A DNA stretch of 57,367 bases from Methylococcaceae bacterium (GTDB lineage Bacteria > Pseudomonadota > Gammaproteobacteria > Methylococcales > Methylomonadaceae). The DNA lies in NCBI GenBank assembly GCA_030627205.1, contig DAOUSN010000010.1:1-57367 (forward strand), in the 5' to 3' direction. The notes under the pieces are model-generated. The model did no database searches. It saw only the letters and a list, made by a program, of their open reading frames with translations, and had not been told where the DNA came from. Shown in pieces: positions 17,182-27,132 of the stretch. The position numbers and the translations under genes were made by a program. How positions within the stretch are numbered: the first letter of the stretch is position 1; each line of letters opens with the position of its first letter.

Positions 17182-17994
17182 ATGCTATTAAAAGTTGGCT
17201 CAAAAGGCGATGATGTAAAAAAAATTCAGTTAAAGCTGAACCTTCTTCCAGCAGATGGGATATTTGGTTCAGGTACTAAAGAAGCTGTAAAAAAATGGCA
17301 AAAGGCGAATGGTTTAGATGCCGATGGTTTAGTGGGAACTAATTCTTTACGAATGTTATATGCAGAACCGAGAGATCCTATTGCTAATGTCGGTGAATTA
17401 AAATTAAATAACTTAGTTAATACAATACCTTATGAAGCTGTTACCCAAATTGCAGAATGTGCTGAAAAATTTCAAATTAACACCCCTTTACGTCTTGCCC
17501 ATTTTTTAGCCCAATGCGCTCATGAAAGTGCTGACTTTACAGCGACTCATGAGAACTTAAATTATTCAGCCAAAGGCTTAAAAGGGATTTTTGGAAAATA
17601 CTTTCATGGATCACTAGCCGATAGTTATGCACGTCAACCTGAAAAAATTGCCGCGCGTGTTTATGCTAATCGGATGGGTAATGGTGATGAGGCGAGTAAA
17701 GAGGGTTATAAATATCGTGGTCGTGGTTATATTCAATTAACAGGAAAATCAAATTATAGCTCTTTCAATAAAACGGTTGAAGATGATGTTGTAAGTAATC
17801 CTGAGCTGGTTGAATCTAAATATGCACTGCTTTCAGCAGCTTGGTTTTGGGATAGTAATTCGTTAAATGCTAAAGCAGATCATGGGTCTAGTGATTCTGT
17901 GGTAACTACAATTACAAAAAGAGTTAATGGAGGAACTAATGGTCTTGCAGATAGGCTTAAAAAATTCAAAACATTTTATGCTTTGCTAGCTTAA
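17182..17994 (+). CDS. GH19-type lysozyme/endolysin with N-terminal peptidoglycan-binding domain
   Basis: A 270-residue cell-wall hydrolase. Residues 4-60 form a PG_binding_1 domain (GSKGDDVKKIQLKLNLL, with the LPADGIFGSGT turn). Residues 75-270 match the glycoside hydrolase 19 chitinase/lysozyme fold: AQCAHESADF with putative general acid Glu115, THENLNYSAKGL with Glu124, then YRGRGYIQLTGKSNY and SAAWFWDSN. No signal peptide is visible, which is typical of phage endolysins; no holin, Rz or tail gene is adjacent. A GAGAG ribosome site lies before the ATG. It may be a domesticated phage lysin or a secreted toxin; the 235-bp gap upstream contains an 8-bp hairpin (16998-17017). Confidence 0.88.
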   Translation: MLLKVGSKGDDVKKIQLKLNLLPADGIFGSGTKEAVKKWQKANGLDADGLVGTNSLRMLYAEPRDPIANVGELKLNNLVNTIPYEAVTQIAECAEKFQINTPLRLAHFLAQCAHESADFTATHENLNYSAKGLKGIFGKYFHGSLADSYARQPEKIAARVYANRMGNGDEASKEGYKYRGRGYIQLTGKSNYSSFNKTVEDDVVSNPELVESKYALLSAAWFWDSNSLNAKADHGSSDSVVTTITKRVNGGTNGLADRLKKFKTFYALLA

Positions 17995-18047
17995 ATTAAT
18001 AACTTTTCGTCTATTCTTGCTAAATTAGCGGAAAGGATAGGAAATAT

Positions 18048-19145
18048 TTAACTATAGGAATAAACTGCTCCTAAAATCACGAGTGAATTCGCCCCTGTTA
18101 CCTCAATAAGATTACCTGGTAAATGATTTATGGATTTTTTAGCCAGCCATGCAAACGCCATTGCTTCTACATGGTCTGGATGAATACCTCGTGTTTCAGT
18201 AGAGTTAACCTTATAATTTCGCGTCGCTAATAAAGCCAGTAAATGATGATTATGCACACCACCACCACAAATTAATAATTCATCAATATCGGCTGTATGC
18301 TCTTGTATTCCATCAATGATGCTATCAGCTGTAAATTGACAAAGGGTTGCCTGAATGTCATTTGGGTTAGATTGTGAATAGGTGACTAAATGTTGCATTA
18401 ACCAATGACTTGAGAAATATTCTTTTCCTGTACTTTTTGGTGGCGCAAGTTTAAAATAACCCGCTTGTTTAAATCTTTCCAGTAATTTTGGAATGACTTT
18501 ACCACTTTTTGCCCACTCTCCTTTATCATCATAAGCCTTATTTAAATGCTTTTGACACCAATAATCCATTAATGTATTGCCTGTACCCGTATCAAAAGCA
18601 ATTAATTTATCATCAGAAATAATACTAATATTAGCAATACCTCCTATATTAGCTACACAAATTTTTCGCTTATTTGTTTTAAAAACTGCCTGATGAAAAG
18701 CAGGAGCAAGTGGCGCGCCTTGCCCTTTAGCAGCTATGTCTCGACGACGAAAATCAGCAACAGTGGTGATTTTGGTTTTTTCAGCAATGACATTTGGATC
18801 ACCGATTTGCAATGAAAAAGGCCATTGCTCATTGGGTGCATGAAATAGCGTTTGCCCATGACTACCAATGGCTGTGATAGCAGAATGTGGGATATTTACC
18901 TTATCTAGCAGATTATTAACTGCTTGGGCAAACAAATGACCTAGTTTACAATCTAGCTCTCCATAATCTTTTAAAAATAACGCTTGATTTAAACTCAACG
19001 TTTCAATCTTAGTTTTAACTTCCTTGATAAAAGGAAGATATTCGAAGCCAATTAGCTTAGGTTTTTGACCACTAAAGTCAACTAGTGCTGCATCAATACC
19101 ATCAACGCTAGTTCCAGACATAAGTCCAATGTATAATTCCTGCAT
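18048..19145 (-). CDS. anmK: Anhydro-N-acetylmuramic acid kinase
   Basis: A 365-residue sugar kinase that opens and phosphorylates 1,6-anhydro-MurNAc released during cell-wall turnover, yielding MurNAc-6-phosphate. The N-terminal phosphate loop GLMSGTSVDGIDAAL, the GSHGQTLFHAP block, NIGGIANIS, FDTGTGNTLMD and the final CGGGVHNHHL and HPDHVEAMAFAWLA signatures are all in place. It lies 9 bases downstream of the M23 peptidase on the same strand, a pairing conserved in pseudomonads and relatives, which ties the recycling kinase to wall cutting. Confidence 0.97.
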   Translation of the reverse strand: MQELYIGLMSGTSVDGIDAALVDFSGQKPKLIGFEYLPFIKEVKTKIETLSLNQALFLKDYGELDCKLGHLFAQAVNNLLDKVNIPHSAITAIGSHGQTLFHAPNEQWPFSLQIGDPNVIAEKTKITTVADFRRRDIAAKGQGAPLAPAFHQAVFKTNKRKICVANIGGIANISIISDDKLIAFDTGTGNTLMDYWCQKHLNKAYDDKGEWAKSGKVIPKLLERFKQAGYFKLAPPKSTGKEYFSSHWLMQHLVTYSQSNPNDIQATLCQFTADSIIDGIQEHTADIDELLICGGGVHNHHLLALLATRNYKVNSTETRGIHPDHVEAMAFAWLAKKSINHLPGNLIEVTGANSLVILGAVYSYS

Positions 19146-19154
19146 TAAATATTT

Positions 19155-20510
19155 CTAAAGTTTTTTAATTTTTTTAGAAAATAATTTATCCACTTTAATC
19201 GCCGCTGTTTCAGTGGTTGCACGGTTAAGTTGGTCGACATAAGGTTGTGTTTGCTTTTTAAAACGTGCCAAGAATGTTTTGTTAATTTTAATTTTTGTAT
19301 GTGGTATTTTGACGGTCAATGGATTTTTGTGAATACCGTTAACTAAAAATTCATAATGTAAATGATTCCCTGTTGCCAAACCTGTTTTTCCAACATAGCC
19401 AATAACAGCACCCTGCTTAATTTTACTCCCTAATTTGTATTTTCCATTAAATTTAGACATGTGAGCATAAAGAGATTTATATTTCTTATTATGCTGAACA
19501 ATCACTACATTACCATACCCACCTTTACGACCTCTAAAGATGATTTTTCCATCACCAGTAGTTTTTATTGGTGTGCCGCTTCTTGCAGCATAATCAACGC
19601 CTTTATGAGCACGAATACGATTTAAAACAGGGTGTTTTCTATGCAAGTTAAAACGTGAGCTGATACGAGCGAATTCAATGGGGCTACGTAAAAAAGTTTT
19701 ACGGACTTTACGGACAACATTTTTACCCTGAGGAGAATAATATTCAATATTACCTTCTTTATCTTTATAACGAATAGCCGAATATGATTTGCCATTAATA
19801 ACAAATTCTGCGGCTAAAACTTCACCTGTTTTTAGGCGTTCACCTTCAACAAGAATTTCTTCGTAGATGACTGTAAATTTATCATTCGGTTTCAAGTCTT
19901 TATTAAAATCTATATCCCATGCAAAAATTTTATCAGCAAGCTGATTAATAATGTTTGCTGATAACCCAGCTTTAATACCATCTGCTGAAAGGCTAGAATT
20001 AATTATTCCTTGTGCTAACCTTTCATGATTATCTAGCTGTTTTTTATCCATACGAACATCAAAATCATCACCATTACGAGTAGCAACTAGTGTGTTTACA
20101 ATATCTTTTTTGTAAATTAAGCGTTGAAGTTGATAATCATCATCAAGCTCAATGATTAAAATATTATTGACGGTTAAATTAGCAAATTTTGCCCCAATAG
20201 CATTAGCCGTAGTAATTTTTTTAAGTATTTTACTATTAATATTGTAGAGAGGGAAAATAGATGAAAGTGATTCATTTGCTCTAATTTTATGCTCAATATT
20301 TCGAGGTTTTATTGGTTGTTCTAATTCTGCGGTTTGTCCTAAAAAATTTGCAGTTATTTCGTAAATTGAAGGGGTAGAAACAGGGGTAATAGCCAAGTTT
20401 TCCATACTAGCCTGTGTCTCATTTTGTGGCGTAATCAGGGCATAACTAGCACTGGCTGCGATTGCGGAAGTAATTCCTAAAAATAAAGATTGATACAGTC
20501 TATTTTTCAC
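19155..20510 (-). CDS. M23-family murein endopeptidase (MepM-like) with N-terminal signal anchor
   Basis: A 451-residue zinc endopeptidase that cuts peptide cross-links in peptidoglycan. An N-terminal signal or anchor helix lies at about residues 8-27. Residues 65-125 form an OapA/LysM-like region (HKIRANESLSSIFPLYNI). A middle domain follows, then the LytM domain: HKGVDYAARSGTP with the first His and Asp ligands, YAHMSKF, and GNHLHYEFL with the last His ligands. Length matches MepM/YebA (440 residues). It is transcribed away from tyrS and directly before anmK; this trio is conserved across many gammaproteobacteria. Confidence 0.93.
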   Translation of the reverse strand: MKNRLYQSLFLGITSAIAASASYALITPQNETQASMENLAITPVSTPSIYEITANFLGQTAELEQPIKPRNIEHKIRANESLSSIFPLYNINSKILKKITTANAIGAKFANLTVNNILIIELDDDYQLQRLIYKKDIVNTLVATRNGDDFDVRMDKKQLDNHERLAQGIINSSLSADGIKAGLSANIINQLADKIFAWDIDFNKDLKPNDKFTVIYEEILVEGERLKTGEVLAAEFVINGKSYSAIRYKDKEGNIEYYSPQGKNVVRKVRKTFLRSPIEFARISSRFNLHRKHPVLNRIRAHKGVDYAARSGTPIKTTGDGKIIFRGRKGGYGNVVIVQHNKKYKSLYAHMSKFNGKYKLGSKIKQGAVIGYVGKTGLATGNHLHYEFLVNGIHKNPLTVKIPHTKIKINKTFLARFKKQTQPYVDQLNRATTETAAIKVDKLFSKKIKKL

Positions 20511-20671
20511 GATTATTTTTTTAGGTAGTTAAAAAATTAGGCTTAAGATAAAAATAAAACAAATTGCCCAGCCTTATTGAATTATAATCTATTAACACAT
20601 TATTTTCCCAGCAATTAATAGTAACTCACTCTATAATATCATTATTAATCATTAATTTATCAGAGAAAATA

Positions 20672-21871
20672 ATGCAAGAAAATGTTCTGGAAACCTTGAG
20701 TAGAGGGACGGATGAAGTTTTAGTTGAAAAGGAATTAATTGAAAAATTGCAACTTAATCGACCTTTAAGAATTAAGGCAGGTTTTGACCCTACTGCCCCA
20801 GATTTACATTTAGGGCATACGGTTTTAATTAATAAATTGAAACAATTTCAAGAACTAGGACATCATATTTTATTTTTAATTGGTGACTTTACTGGCATGA
20901 TTGGCGATCCGACAGGTAAAAATGTTACGCGTAAACCTTTAACCCGTGAAGCGGTATTGGAGAATGCTAAAAGTTATCAGGAGCAGGTTTTTAAAATTTT
21001 AGACCCTGATAAAACTGAAGTGTTATTTAATTCTACTTGGATGAGTAAAATGGCTTCGGCTGATTTAATTCAGTTAGCAGCAAAGCATACGGTAGCAAGA
21101 ATGCTAGAACGTGATGATTTTAATAAACGCTTTAAAAATGGAAAACCTATTGCTATTCATGAATTTTTGTACCCTTTAATACAAGGTTATGATTCCGTAG
21201 CAATGGAAGCTGATGTAGAAATAGGCGGGACAGATCAAAAGTTTAATTTATTAGTGGGTCGACAATTACAAACTGTTTACGGTCAAAAACCTCAAGTTGT
21301 TATAACGATGCCTATTTTAGAGGGTTTAGATGGCATGCAAAAAATGTCTAAATCCTTAAATAATTATATTGGTATATCAGAGCCGAGTGACGACATGTTT
21401 GGTAAAATTATGTCGATCTCTGATGAGTTAATGTGGCGTTATTTTGAATTATTAAGTTTTAGATCTCTTTCTGAAATTAACCAATGGAAAATAGACTGTG
21501 AACAAGGGGCAAATCCCCGAACTTATAAAGTTTTATTAGCGCAAGAAATTATTGAACGGTTTCATGATCGTGTTGCTGCTGAAACAGCGTTGGAAAATTT
21601 TGAGGCGCGTTTTCAACGCGGTGCAATCCCTGATGAAATGGATGAGGTGACGATTAAAATAGAAACTGAAACCCTTGCTATTGCTAATATTTTAAAACAA
21701 GCTGGACTGGTAAAAGGAACTTCTGAAGGAATGCGAATGATTAAGCAAGGCGCGGTAAAAATTGAAGGTGAAAAGGTATCAGACCCAAAACTACTAATTG
21801 CTGTTAATAGTCAGCATGTTTATCAAGTAGGTAAACGAAAATTTGCGCGTATTCAAATAATTAAACAATAA
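20672..21871 (+). CDS. tyrS: Tyrosyl-tRNA synthetase (TyrZ-like class)
   Basis: A 399-residue class I aminoacyl-tRNA synthetase. The ATP-binding HIGH motif appears as HLGH (residues 46-49) in [11 protein letters not shown], and the KMSKS loop is intact ([12 protein letters not shown], near residue 230). The tyrosine-binding YPLIQGYDS and [10 protein letters not shown] blocks are present. The C-terminal S4-like RNA-binding domain covers roughly residues 335-399 ([17 protein letters not shown]). A 161-bp divergent promoter region separates it from the M23 peptidase gene. Confidence 0.98.
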   Translation: MQENVLETLSRGTDEVLVEKELIEKLQLNRPLRIKAGFDPTAPDLHLGHTVLINKLKQFQELGHHILFLIGDFTGMIGDPTGKNVTRKPLTREAVLENAKSYQEQVFKILDPDKTEVLFNSTWMSKMASADLIQLAAKHTVARMLERDDFNKRFKNGKPIAIHEFLYPLIQGYDSVAMEADVEIGGTDQKFNLLVGRQLQTVYGQKPQVVITMPILEGLDGMQKMSKSLNNYIGISEPSDDMFGKIMSISDELMWRYFELLSFRSLSEINQWKIDCEQGANPRTYKVLLAQEIIERFHDRVAAETALENFEARFQRGAIPDEMDEVTIKIETETLAIANILKQAGLVKGTSEGMRMIKQGAVKIEGEKVSDPKLLIAVNSQHVYQVGKRKFARIQIIKQ

Positions 21872-21955
21872 TACTACGCTATCTTTTGTAAAAACTGCGG
21901 TGTAGAATCGGCATTACCTCCTATGCAGCTTGAAATTAACCCGATAAGAAATTTA

Positions 21956-24094
21956 ATGACTAAATCGAAGACTATTCACGGTAAAAATATAATCTTACTG
22001 GTAATACTACTATTATCAGGATGTGAGTTTTTAGGGCCTGATGTTGGTAAAAAAATACCTTTGGATAGCCTGCCTCTACAAGTGCATAAAACCAAACTTG
22101 ATACGGCGACTAAAAAAGATGACAAAGAAGTGTTAGCCGTTGAAGAAGAGATTCCTCAAGCAGATATTTATCCAGGAACGGGTACTTTTATATCTGATAA
22201 AGTTTTAACTAAAAAGCCGAAAACTAAATCTAGAACAGGAAAATATAATTTAAACTTTACTAATGCTGAAATAGAAGAAGTTGCTAAAGTTATTTTAGGT
22301 GAAATTCTTAAGGTTAATTATGTCATTAGCCCTAATGTTCGCGGTAGCATTACCATAAAAACTACCCAAGCTATTGCTAAATCAGAGGTTTTATCAACTT
22401 TGGAAATGTTGTTAAAGATGAATGGAGCAGTATTAATTAAAAATAATAATATTTATCATATTGAACCAGCTCAAACAGCAAATGTTTTTTCTACAGTTAC
22501 TTCAGCTAAAAATATTAATAACTTACCTGCAGGACATCAGGTTTTAGTCATTCCTCTTGAATATGTCAGTGTCATAGATATGGCAGAAGTATTAAAAGGA
22601 GTTTTGTCAGACACCGCAATATTAAGTTTAGATAAAAGCCGTAATGTGATGGTGATTGCTGGTCAGGGTCAAGAGCTAAAACAAGCGGTTAAAATGATTA
22701 ATACCTTTGATGTTAATGTCATGGAGGGGATGTCATTTGGGTTGTTTCCTCTTCAAAAAGCGACTGCAGAAACGGTGATTGAAGAATTAAATTTAATGCT
22801 AGATACCAGTGAACAAGCACCTTTAAATGGCTTGTTACGCTTTATTGCTATTGAACGGTTAAATGCAGTAATGGCAATTACACCTCAGGTTGATTATTTA
22901 AAAATTGTAGAGAAATGGATTACTCGTTTAGATAAAACCAATACCGCTAGTAGTAATGGAATTATTGTTTATTCTGTCAAACATGTTGATGCAGAAGAAT
23001 TAGCTGATACGCTATCAGCTATTATTAGTGGAGCAGGACGTAAAATAACCAAGGATAAAGCGCTTGCACCGGGTGTACAGGCTGGTTCTATTAATAACAA
23101 ACAAAGAGCTAAGTCTAAAAAAGTGAGTAACGGTTCAGGAACATCTGCTGGTAGTCTTGAAGAATTAGAGGGAATTAATATCGTTGCTGATGTTACCAAT
23201 AATGCCTTAATTATTGTAGCGACTCAACCGCAGTATGAAATGTTAAAGAATGTTATTGTTCAATTAGATGTAATGCCATTACAAGTTTTGATTGATGCGA
23301 CTATTATTTCAGTTACTTTAACGGATGAATTACGTTATGGAATCCGGTGGTATTTTAATCATCGTAAAGGGGGAGCTAATGGAGTTAGCAGTGGTTCTGG
23401 TGTGGGTTTAACTGATTTAGCAACCTTAGCAGCAACAGCGATTAACCCTGGTTTTGGTTATTCTTTTGCGAGTAGTTCTGATAATATTCGTGCAGTTTTA
23501 AGTGCTGAGGCGAAAGATAATAAAATTAATGTAATTTCAGCCCCTTCTATCATGGTTTTGAATAATCAAGAAGCCATTATTCAAGTAGGCGAACAAATTC
23601 CTGTTAGAACCTCTGAATTAACCACAGATACGGGGGCAACGAGTAATACGATTCAAATGCGAGAAACAGGGGTCACTTTAAAAGTTAAACCACGAGTAAA
23701 TGCGAATGGTTTAGTGATTATGGAAATAGAGCAGAGTGTTGATAATGCAATTCCAGCGGGATCTGATGGGAGTACCTCACAAATTGATTCGCCTTCTATA
23801 TTACAACGAAAAATAAATAGTATTGTTGCGGTGCAAGATAGAGAGACCATTGTATTAGGGGGGTTAATTAGTGAAAATAAAACCTATAATAAAACGGGGA
23901 TTCCTTTATTAAATCAAATTCCTATTATTGGGGGGTTATTTGGTAGTACGGAAAAAACTATAACTAAAACGGAATTGGTGATTTTAATTACGCCGCGTGT
24001 GATTAGAACTCAAGCGGCTGCACGTGATATTGCGTTGGAATTTAAACAAAAATTGACTGGGATTTTTGAAGAGCCTTTGCGAAAAGAAAAATAA
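21956..24094 (+). CDS. gspD: Type II secretion system secretin GspD, lipoprotein form
   Basis: An outer-membrane secretin. From the ATG at 21956 the protein has 712 residues with a classical lipoprotein signal (IILLVILLLSGC, Cys23); an ATG at 21923 would add 11 residues with no better ribosome site. In order there are the N0 domain (NLNFTNAEIEEVAKVILGEI), N1-N3 repeats, a Gly/Ser/Lys-rich loop inside N3, and the secretin domain (VISAPSIMVLNNQEAIIQVG and VQDRETIVLGGLI) ending near TELVILITPRVI. No other gsp gene is in the window, so the rest of the apparatus must be elsewhere. It directly precedes the T6SS cluster on the same strand, with a 51-bp gap. Confidence 0.93.
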   Translation: MTKSKTIHGKNIILLVILLLSGCEFLGPDVGKKIPLDSLPLQVHKTKLDTATKKDDKEVLAVEEEIPQADIYPGTGTFISDKVLTKKPKTKSRTGKYNLNFTNAEIEEVAKVILGEILKVNYVISPNVRGSITIKTTQAIAKSEVLSTLEMLLKMNGAVLIKNNNIYHIEPAQTANVFSTVTSAKNINNLPAGHQVLVIPLEYVSVIDMAEVLKGVLSDTAILSLDKSRNVMVIAGQGQELKQAVKMINTFDVNVMEGMSFGLFPLQKATAETVIEELNLMLDTSEQAPLNGLLRFIAIERLNAVMAITPQVDYLKIVEKWITRLDKTNTASSNGIIVYSVKHVDAEELADTLSAIISGAGRKITKDKALAPGVQAGSINNKQRAKSKKVSNGSGTSAGSLEELEGINIVADVTNNALIIVATQPQYEMLKNVIVQLDVMPLQVLIDATIISVTLTDELRYGIRWYFNHRKGGANGVSSGSGVGLTDLATLAATAINPGFGYSFASSSDNIRAVLSAEAKDNKINVISAPSIMVLNNQEAIIQVGEQIPVRTSELTTDTGATSNTIQMRETGVTLKVKPRVNANGLVIMEIEQSVDNAIPAGSDGSTSQIDSPSILQRKINSIVAVQDRETIVLGGLISENKTYNKTGIPLLNQIPIIGGLFGSTEKTITKTELVILITPRVIRTQAAARDIALEFKQKLTGIFEEPLRKEK

Positions 24095-24145
24095 ATAAAT
24101 TTCTTTAAATAATATGAGCTAATTAATCCGTAAGAGAGCGTGTTT

Positions 24146-26008
24146 ATGAACAAAACATTTAATAAATATTACAACGATGAACTAGAGGTTTTACTCAAAC
24201 TGGGAGATGAATTTGCTCAAAAAAATCCAAAATACGCCTTCTTTTTAGAAGCTAATAATAAATCAGAAGATCCTGATGTTAGACGCTTAATCGAAGCTTT
24301 CGCTTTTTTGACAGGACGACTCCGACAAAAGCTAGATGATGAACTCCCCGAATTAACGCAAACCTTATTTGCATTATTATGGCCGAATTATCTACGCCCT
24401 TTACCCAGTAGTTCTATTTTAGAATTTGAAATTACCACGGCTTTGACAGGAAAACAAACGATTCCTAGAGGTATTTCTGTTGCATCGAATGAAATTAAAA
24501 ATAAACAAGGAAAAGGCGCGACCTGTTATTTTAAAAGTTGTTATGCTGTCGAGATTTACCCGTTAGCGATTAGTAAATTAGAGTATAAAGAAAGTAAAAG
24601 TTACAACAAAAGTGTTCTGACCCTTGAATTTGAATTACAAAATGGGCTAACACTAGATGACCCTACTTTATTAATTTCATCACAACGTTTATTTTTACAC
24701 GGCGAAGATCATAAAACCTATAAACTTTATTTATGGTTGTGTTATTTTCTTGAAAGTATTGAAATCAAACCCAGTGATGGCTTAAAAAATGAAGGCTTTA
24801 TACTCACTAAGCAGGCTTTAAAACCGATTGGGTTTTCAGACGAGGAGTCTATTTTTCCCTATCCCGAATCGGCTTTTTCAGGTTATCGTTTATTACAAGA
24901 GTATTTTTCAATTCCTGAAAAATTTTTATTCTTAGATATTAACCAATTAGAAAAATTACAAAGTTTTGAAGGGGCTACAAAATTTACCCTTAGTTTTAAT
25001 CTTAAGACTGCTTTTGTCCCCTCTTTACATTTAACCACAAAGAATATTCGTTTACATTGTACCCCCATTATTAATTTATTTGAACATTATGCAGAACCGA
25101 TTAGATTAGATAATAAAAAAACTGACTACCCTGTTTACCCACAGGGCGCACGTGAATATTATGAGATTTTTGAAATAACAAAGGTTATGGGAAAACAACA
25201 AGGAACAGGTAAAGAACATTCCTTTTTTAAATTTGAATCCTTTGAACATAGTCTAGAATTTGAAGCCTTTGAATTTCGTAAAAACAAAAATATACAACAC
25301 GCTTATTTTAAAAATAAATTAGTCCCTCGGGTAACAACAACAGATTATGATGGCTATCGTCAATTGCAAGGTTTAGATACGTTTATTTCATTTGTCAATG
25401 CACGAGATAATACGCTTTCCGTGAAGAATTTATTTACTGTAGAAACTATTTCTATTGATTTATTATGCAGTAATGGCGGGTTAGCTGAAAGTTTAGGTAT
25501 CGGTGAAATATGTAAGACACCAACAAAAATTAGTGCAAATCTTGCACCCAATACAGTTAGTTTTAAAAATATTACGCGCGTAAGCCCCTCTATTCCCCCG
25601 CCTGTTGATACGGGGTTACATTGGCATTTAATATCTAGTTTAGGCGTTAATTATAAAGCGTTAACTAATATTGATGCCTTAAAGTTTATTTTATCTAGTT
25701 ATGATTTTGCCGCTTACATTGATGAAACTCGGGAGAGTCGGAGTCGTCAACGAATAGAAAGTATTAAAGAAATTAAAACAGAAACAGTTAATCGCCTAGA
25801 AAAACGTCGCGTTTTACGAGTTAATCAAATTAACTTGTTAATTTCTGAAACTGGGTTTGGCGAAAGCGATTGTGAGGGGCAATTATTTTTATTCGCCTCG
25901 GTACTTAATGAGTTTTTCAGTTTATATTCAGGACTTAATGCCACTCATGAATTAAATGTTAATGTTGAGGGTAAAGAGAGGAGATATCAATGGACAACAA
26001 TCAAGTAA
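24146..26008 (+). CDS. tssF: T6SS baseplate subunit TssF (VasA/ImpG)
   Basis: A 620-residue baseplate wedge protein. The N-terminus (NKYYNDELEVLLKLGDEFAQKNPKYAFFL, given here only as the opening pattern of a helix plus the conserved DPDVRRLIEAFAFLTGRLRQKL) and ALLWPNYLRPLPS are diagnostic of ImpG. The C-terminal region has GLHWHLISSLGVNY and the typical ending with a variable linker. TssF with TssG and TssK forms the wedge to which the VgrG hub and the sheath attach. I use the ATG at 24146 rather than the GTG at 24140. It overlaps tssG by 19 bases. Confidence 0.96.
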   Translation: MNKTFNKYYNDELEVLLKLGDEFAQKNPKYAFFLEANNKSEDPDVRRLIEAFAFLTGRLRQKLDDELPELTQTLFALLWPNYLRPLPSSSILEFEITTALTGKQTIPRGISVASNEIKNKQGKGATCYFKSCYAVEIYPLAISKLEYKESKSYNKSVLTLEFELQNGLTLDDPTLLISSQRLFLHGEDHKTYKLYLWLCYFLESIEIKPSDGLKNEGFILTKQALKPIGFSDEESIFPYPESAFSGYRLLQEYFSIPEKFLFLDINQLEKLQSFEGATKFTLSFNLKTAFVPSLHLTTKNIRLHCTPIINLFEHYAEPIRLDNKKTDYPVYPQGAREYYEIFEITKVMGKQQGTGKEHSFFKFESFEHSLEFEAFEFRKNKNIQHAYFKNKLVPRVTTTDYDGYRQLQGLDTFISFVNARDNTLSVKNLFTVETISIDLLCSNGGLAESLGIGEICKTPTKISANLAPNTVSFKNITRVSPSIPPPVDTGLHWHLISSLGVNYKALTNIDALKFILSSYDFAAYIDETRESRSRQRIESIKEIKTETVNRLEKRRVLRVNQINLLISETGFGESDCEGQLFLFASVLNEFFSLYSGLNATHELNVNVEGKERRYQWTTIK

Positions 26009-27129
26009 GCTTAAATTTTGAAGATTTTATTTCAGTCATTGAAAAAGAAGCACGTTCCTATCATTTCTATCAATTAGTTTTTTTATTAGAAAGTAACATT
26101 TCATTTTGCGACCCTATCAAGCCAGTGATTCAACAAGTAGGAGAGATAGGCTTAATTAATAACAAACGAACTTTAGATGAATATATCCGTTTTCGTCCTC
26201 ATGCAAGTTTAGGATTTCCCAAATCAGATATTGAATCGCTTGAGTATTTAAATAGTGAGAAATATCAACAAAAAAATATTTTCCAAAAAGATCCGCATTA
26301 TAAATCCCCCTATTTTAGAATGGAACTTAATTTTTTAGGGCTGTATGGGGTGAGTTCACCCCTTCCTATTTTTTATACTGAAGCGATTATTAATACGGGA
26401 AACCTGCCCGAAGCGATACAGCATTCAGAGGGAAGTCCTCGACGTGATTTTTTGGATATTTTTAATCATCGTATTTATTCATTACTCTATCAAGTCTGGA
26501 AAAAATACCGTTATTATATACATTATGCTGCAACTGAATTCAATACAGAGGATATTTTTTCAGAGCAACTATTTTCATTAATCGGCGTAGGCAGTTCAAA
26601 AATACGTGAAAATAGTGAACTTCAATGGATTCGTTTATTACCTTATGCAGGGTTATTAACGATGCGAGTGCGTTCTGCAAAAATAATGGCACAAATTATT
26701 TCTCATTATTTTTCTGTTATTTTTCAAAGTAAATTAACCGTTAGCATAGAAGAATGTGTATTGCGTTGGGTGAACATTGATAAAAGCCAGCAAAATAGTT
26801 TAGGGAAGCAAAGAACCACAATGGCTGAAAATTTTATTATTGGTTCTCGAATAAAAGATTATGATGGTAAGTTTAGAGTCCATTTAACAAAGTTGAACTT
26901 TACGCAATACCTTAGTTTTTTACCTAACGGTAAATATTATAAAGCCTTAAATGAATTAATAAAGTTTTTATGCTTAGAGCCTTTAGAATTTGACATTTTA
27001 TTAAGTTTAAATCTCAATGAAACCCCTCAATGGCAACTAGGAAAAGAAAAAAGATGTCGTTTAGGCTGGTCAAATTGGACCAAAAATAGAAAAACTCCTG
27101 GCGTAGTTATTTTAAAAGGCGGAGTATAA
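25990..27129 (+). CDS. tssG: T6SS baseplate subunit TssG (VasB/ImpH)
   Basis: A 379-residue partner of TssF in the baseplate wedge. The ImpH pattern is seen in YHFYQLVFLLES, IRFRPHASLGFPKSDI, FRMELNFLGLYGVSSPLP and HSEGSPRRDFLDIFNHRIYS, with a C-terminal GWSNWT block. It is somewhat longer than the 330-350 residues that are usual. Overlap with tssF implies coupled translation. Downstream comes the sigma54 activator after only three bases; in many clusters clpV (tssH) would sit here, but it is absent. Confidence 0.96.
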   Translation: MDNNQVSLNFEDFISVIEKEARSYHFYQLVFLLESNISFCDPIKPVIQQVGEIGLINNKRTLDEYIRFRPHASLGFPKSDIESLEYLNSEKYQQKNIFQKDPHYKSPYFRMELNFLGLYGVSSPLPIFYTEAIINTGNLPEAIQHSEGSPRRDFLDIFNHRIYSLLYQVWKKYRYYIHYAATEFNTEDIFSEQLFSLIGVGSSKIRENSELQWIRLLPYAGLLTMRVRSAKIMAQIISHYFSVIFQSKLTVSIEECVLRWVNIDKSQQNSLGKQRTTMAENFIIGSRIKDYDGKFRVHLTKLNFTQYLSFLPNGKYYKALNELIKFLCLEPLEFDILLSLNLNETPQWQLGKEKRCRLGWSNWTKNRKTPGVVILKGGV

Positions 27130-27132
27130 TAG

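Noticed and set aside
17182-17994. GH19 hydrolase taken as a sign of a prophage
   Set aside because: No terminase, capsid, tail, holin, integrase or repressor gene lies near it, so a single domesticated gene is more likely.
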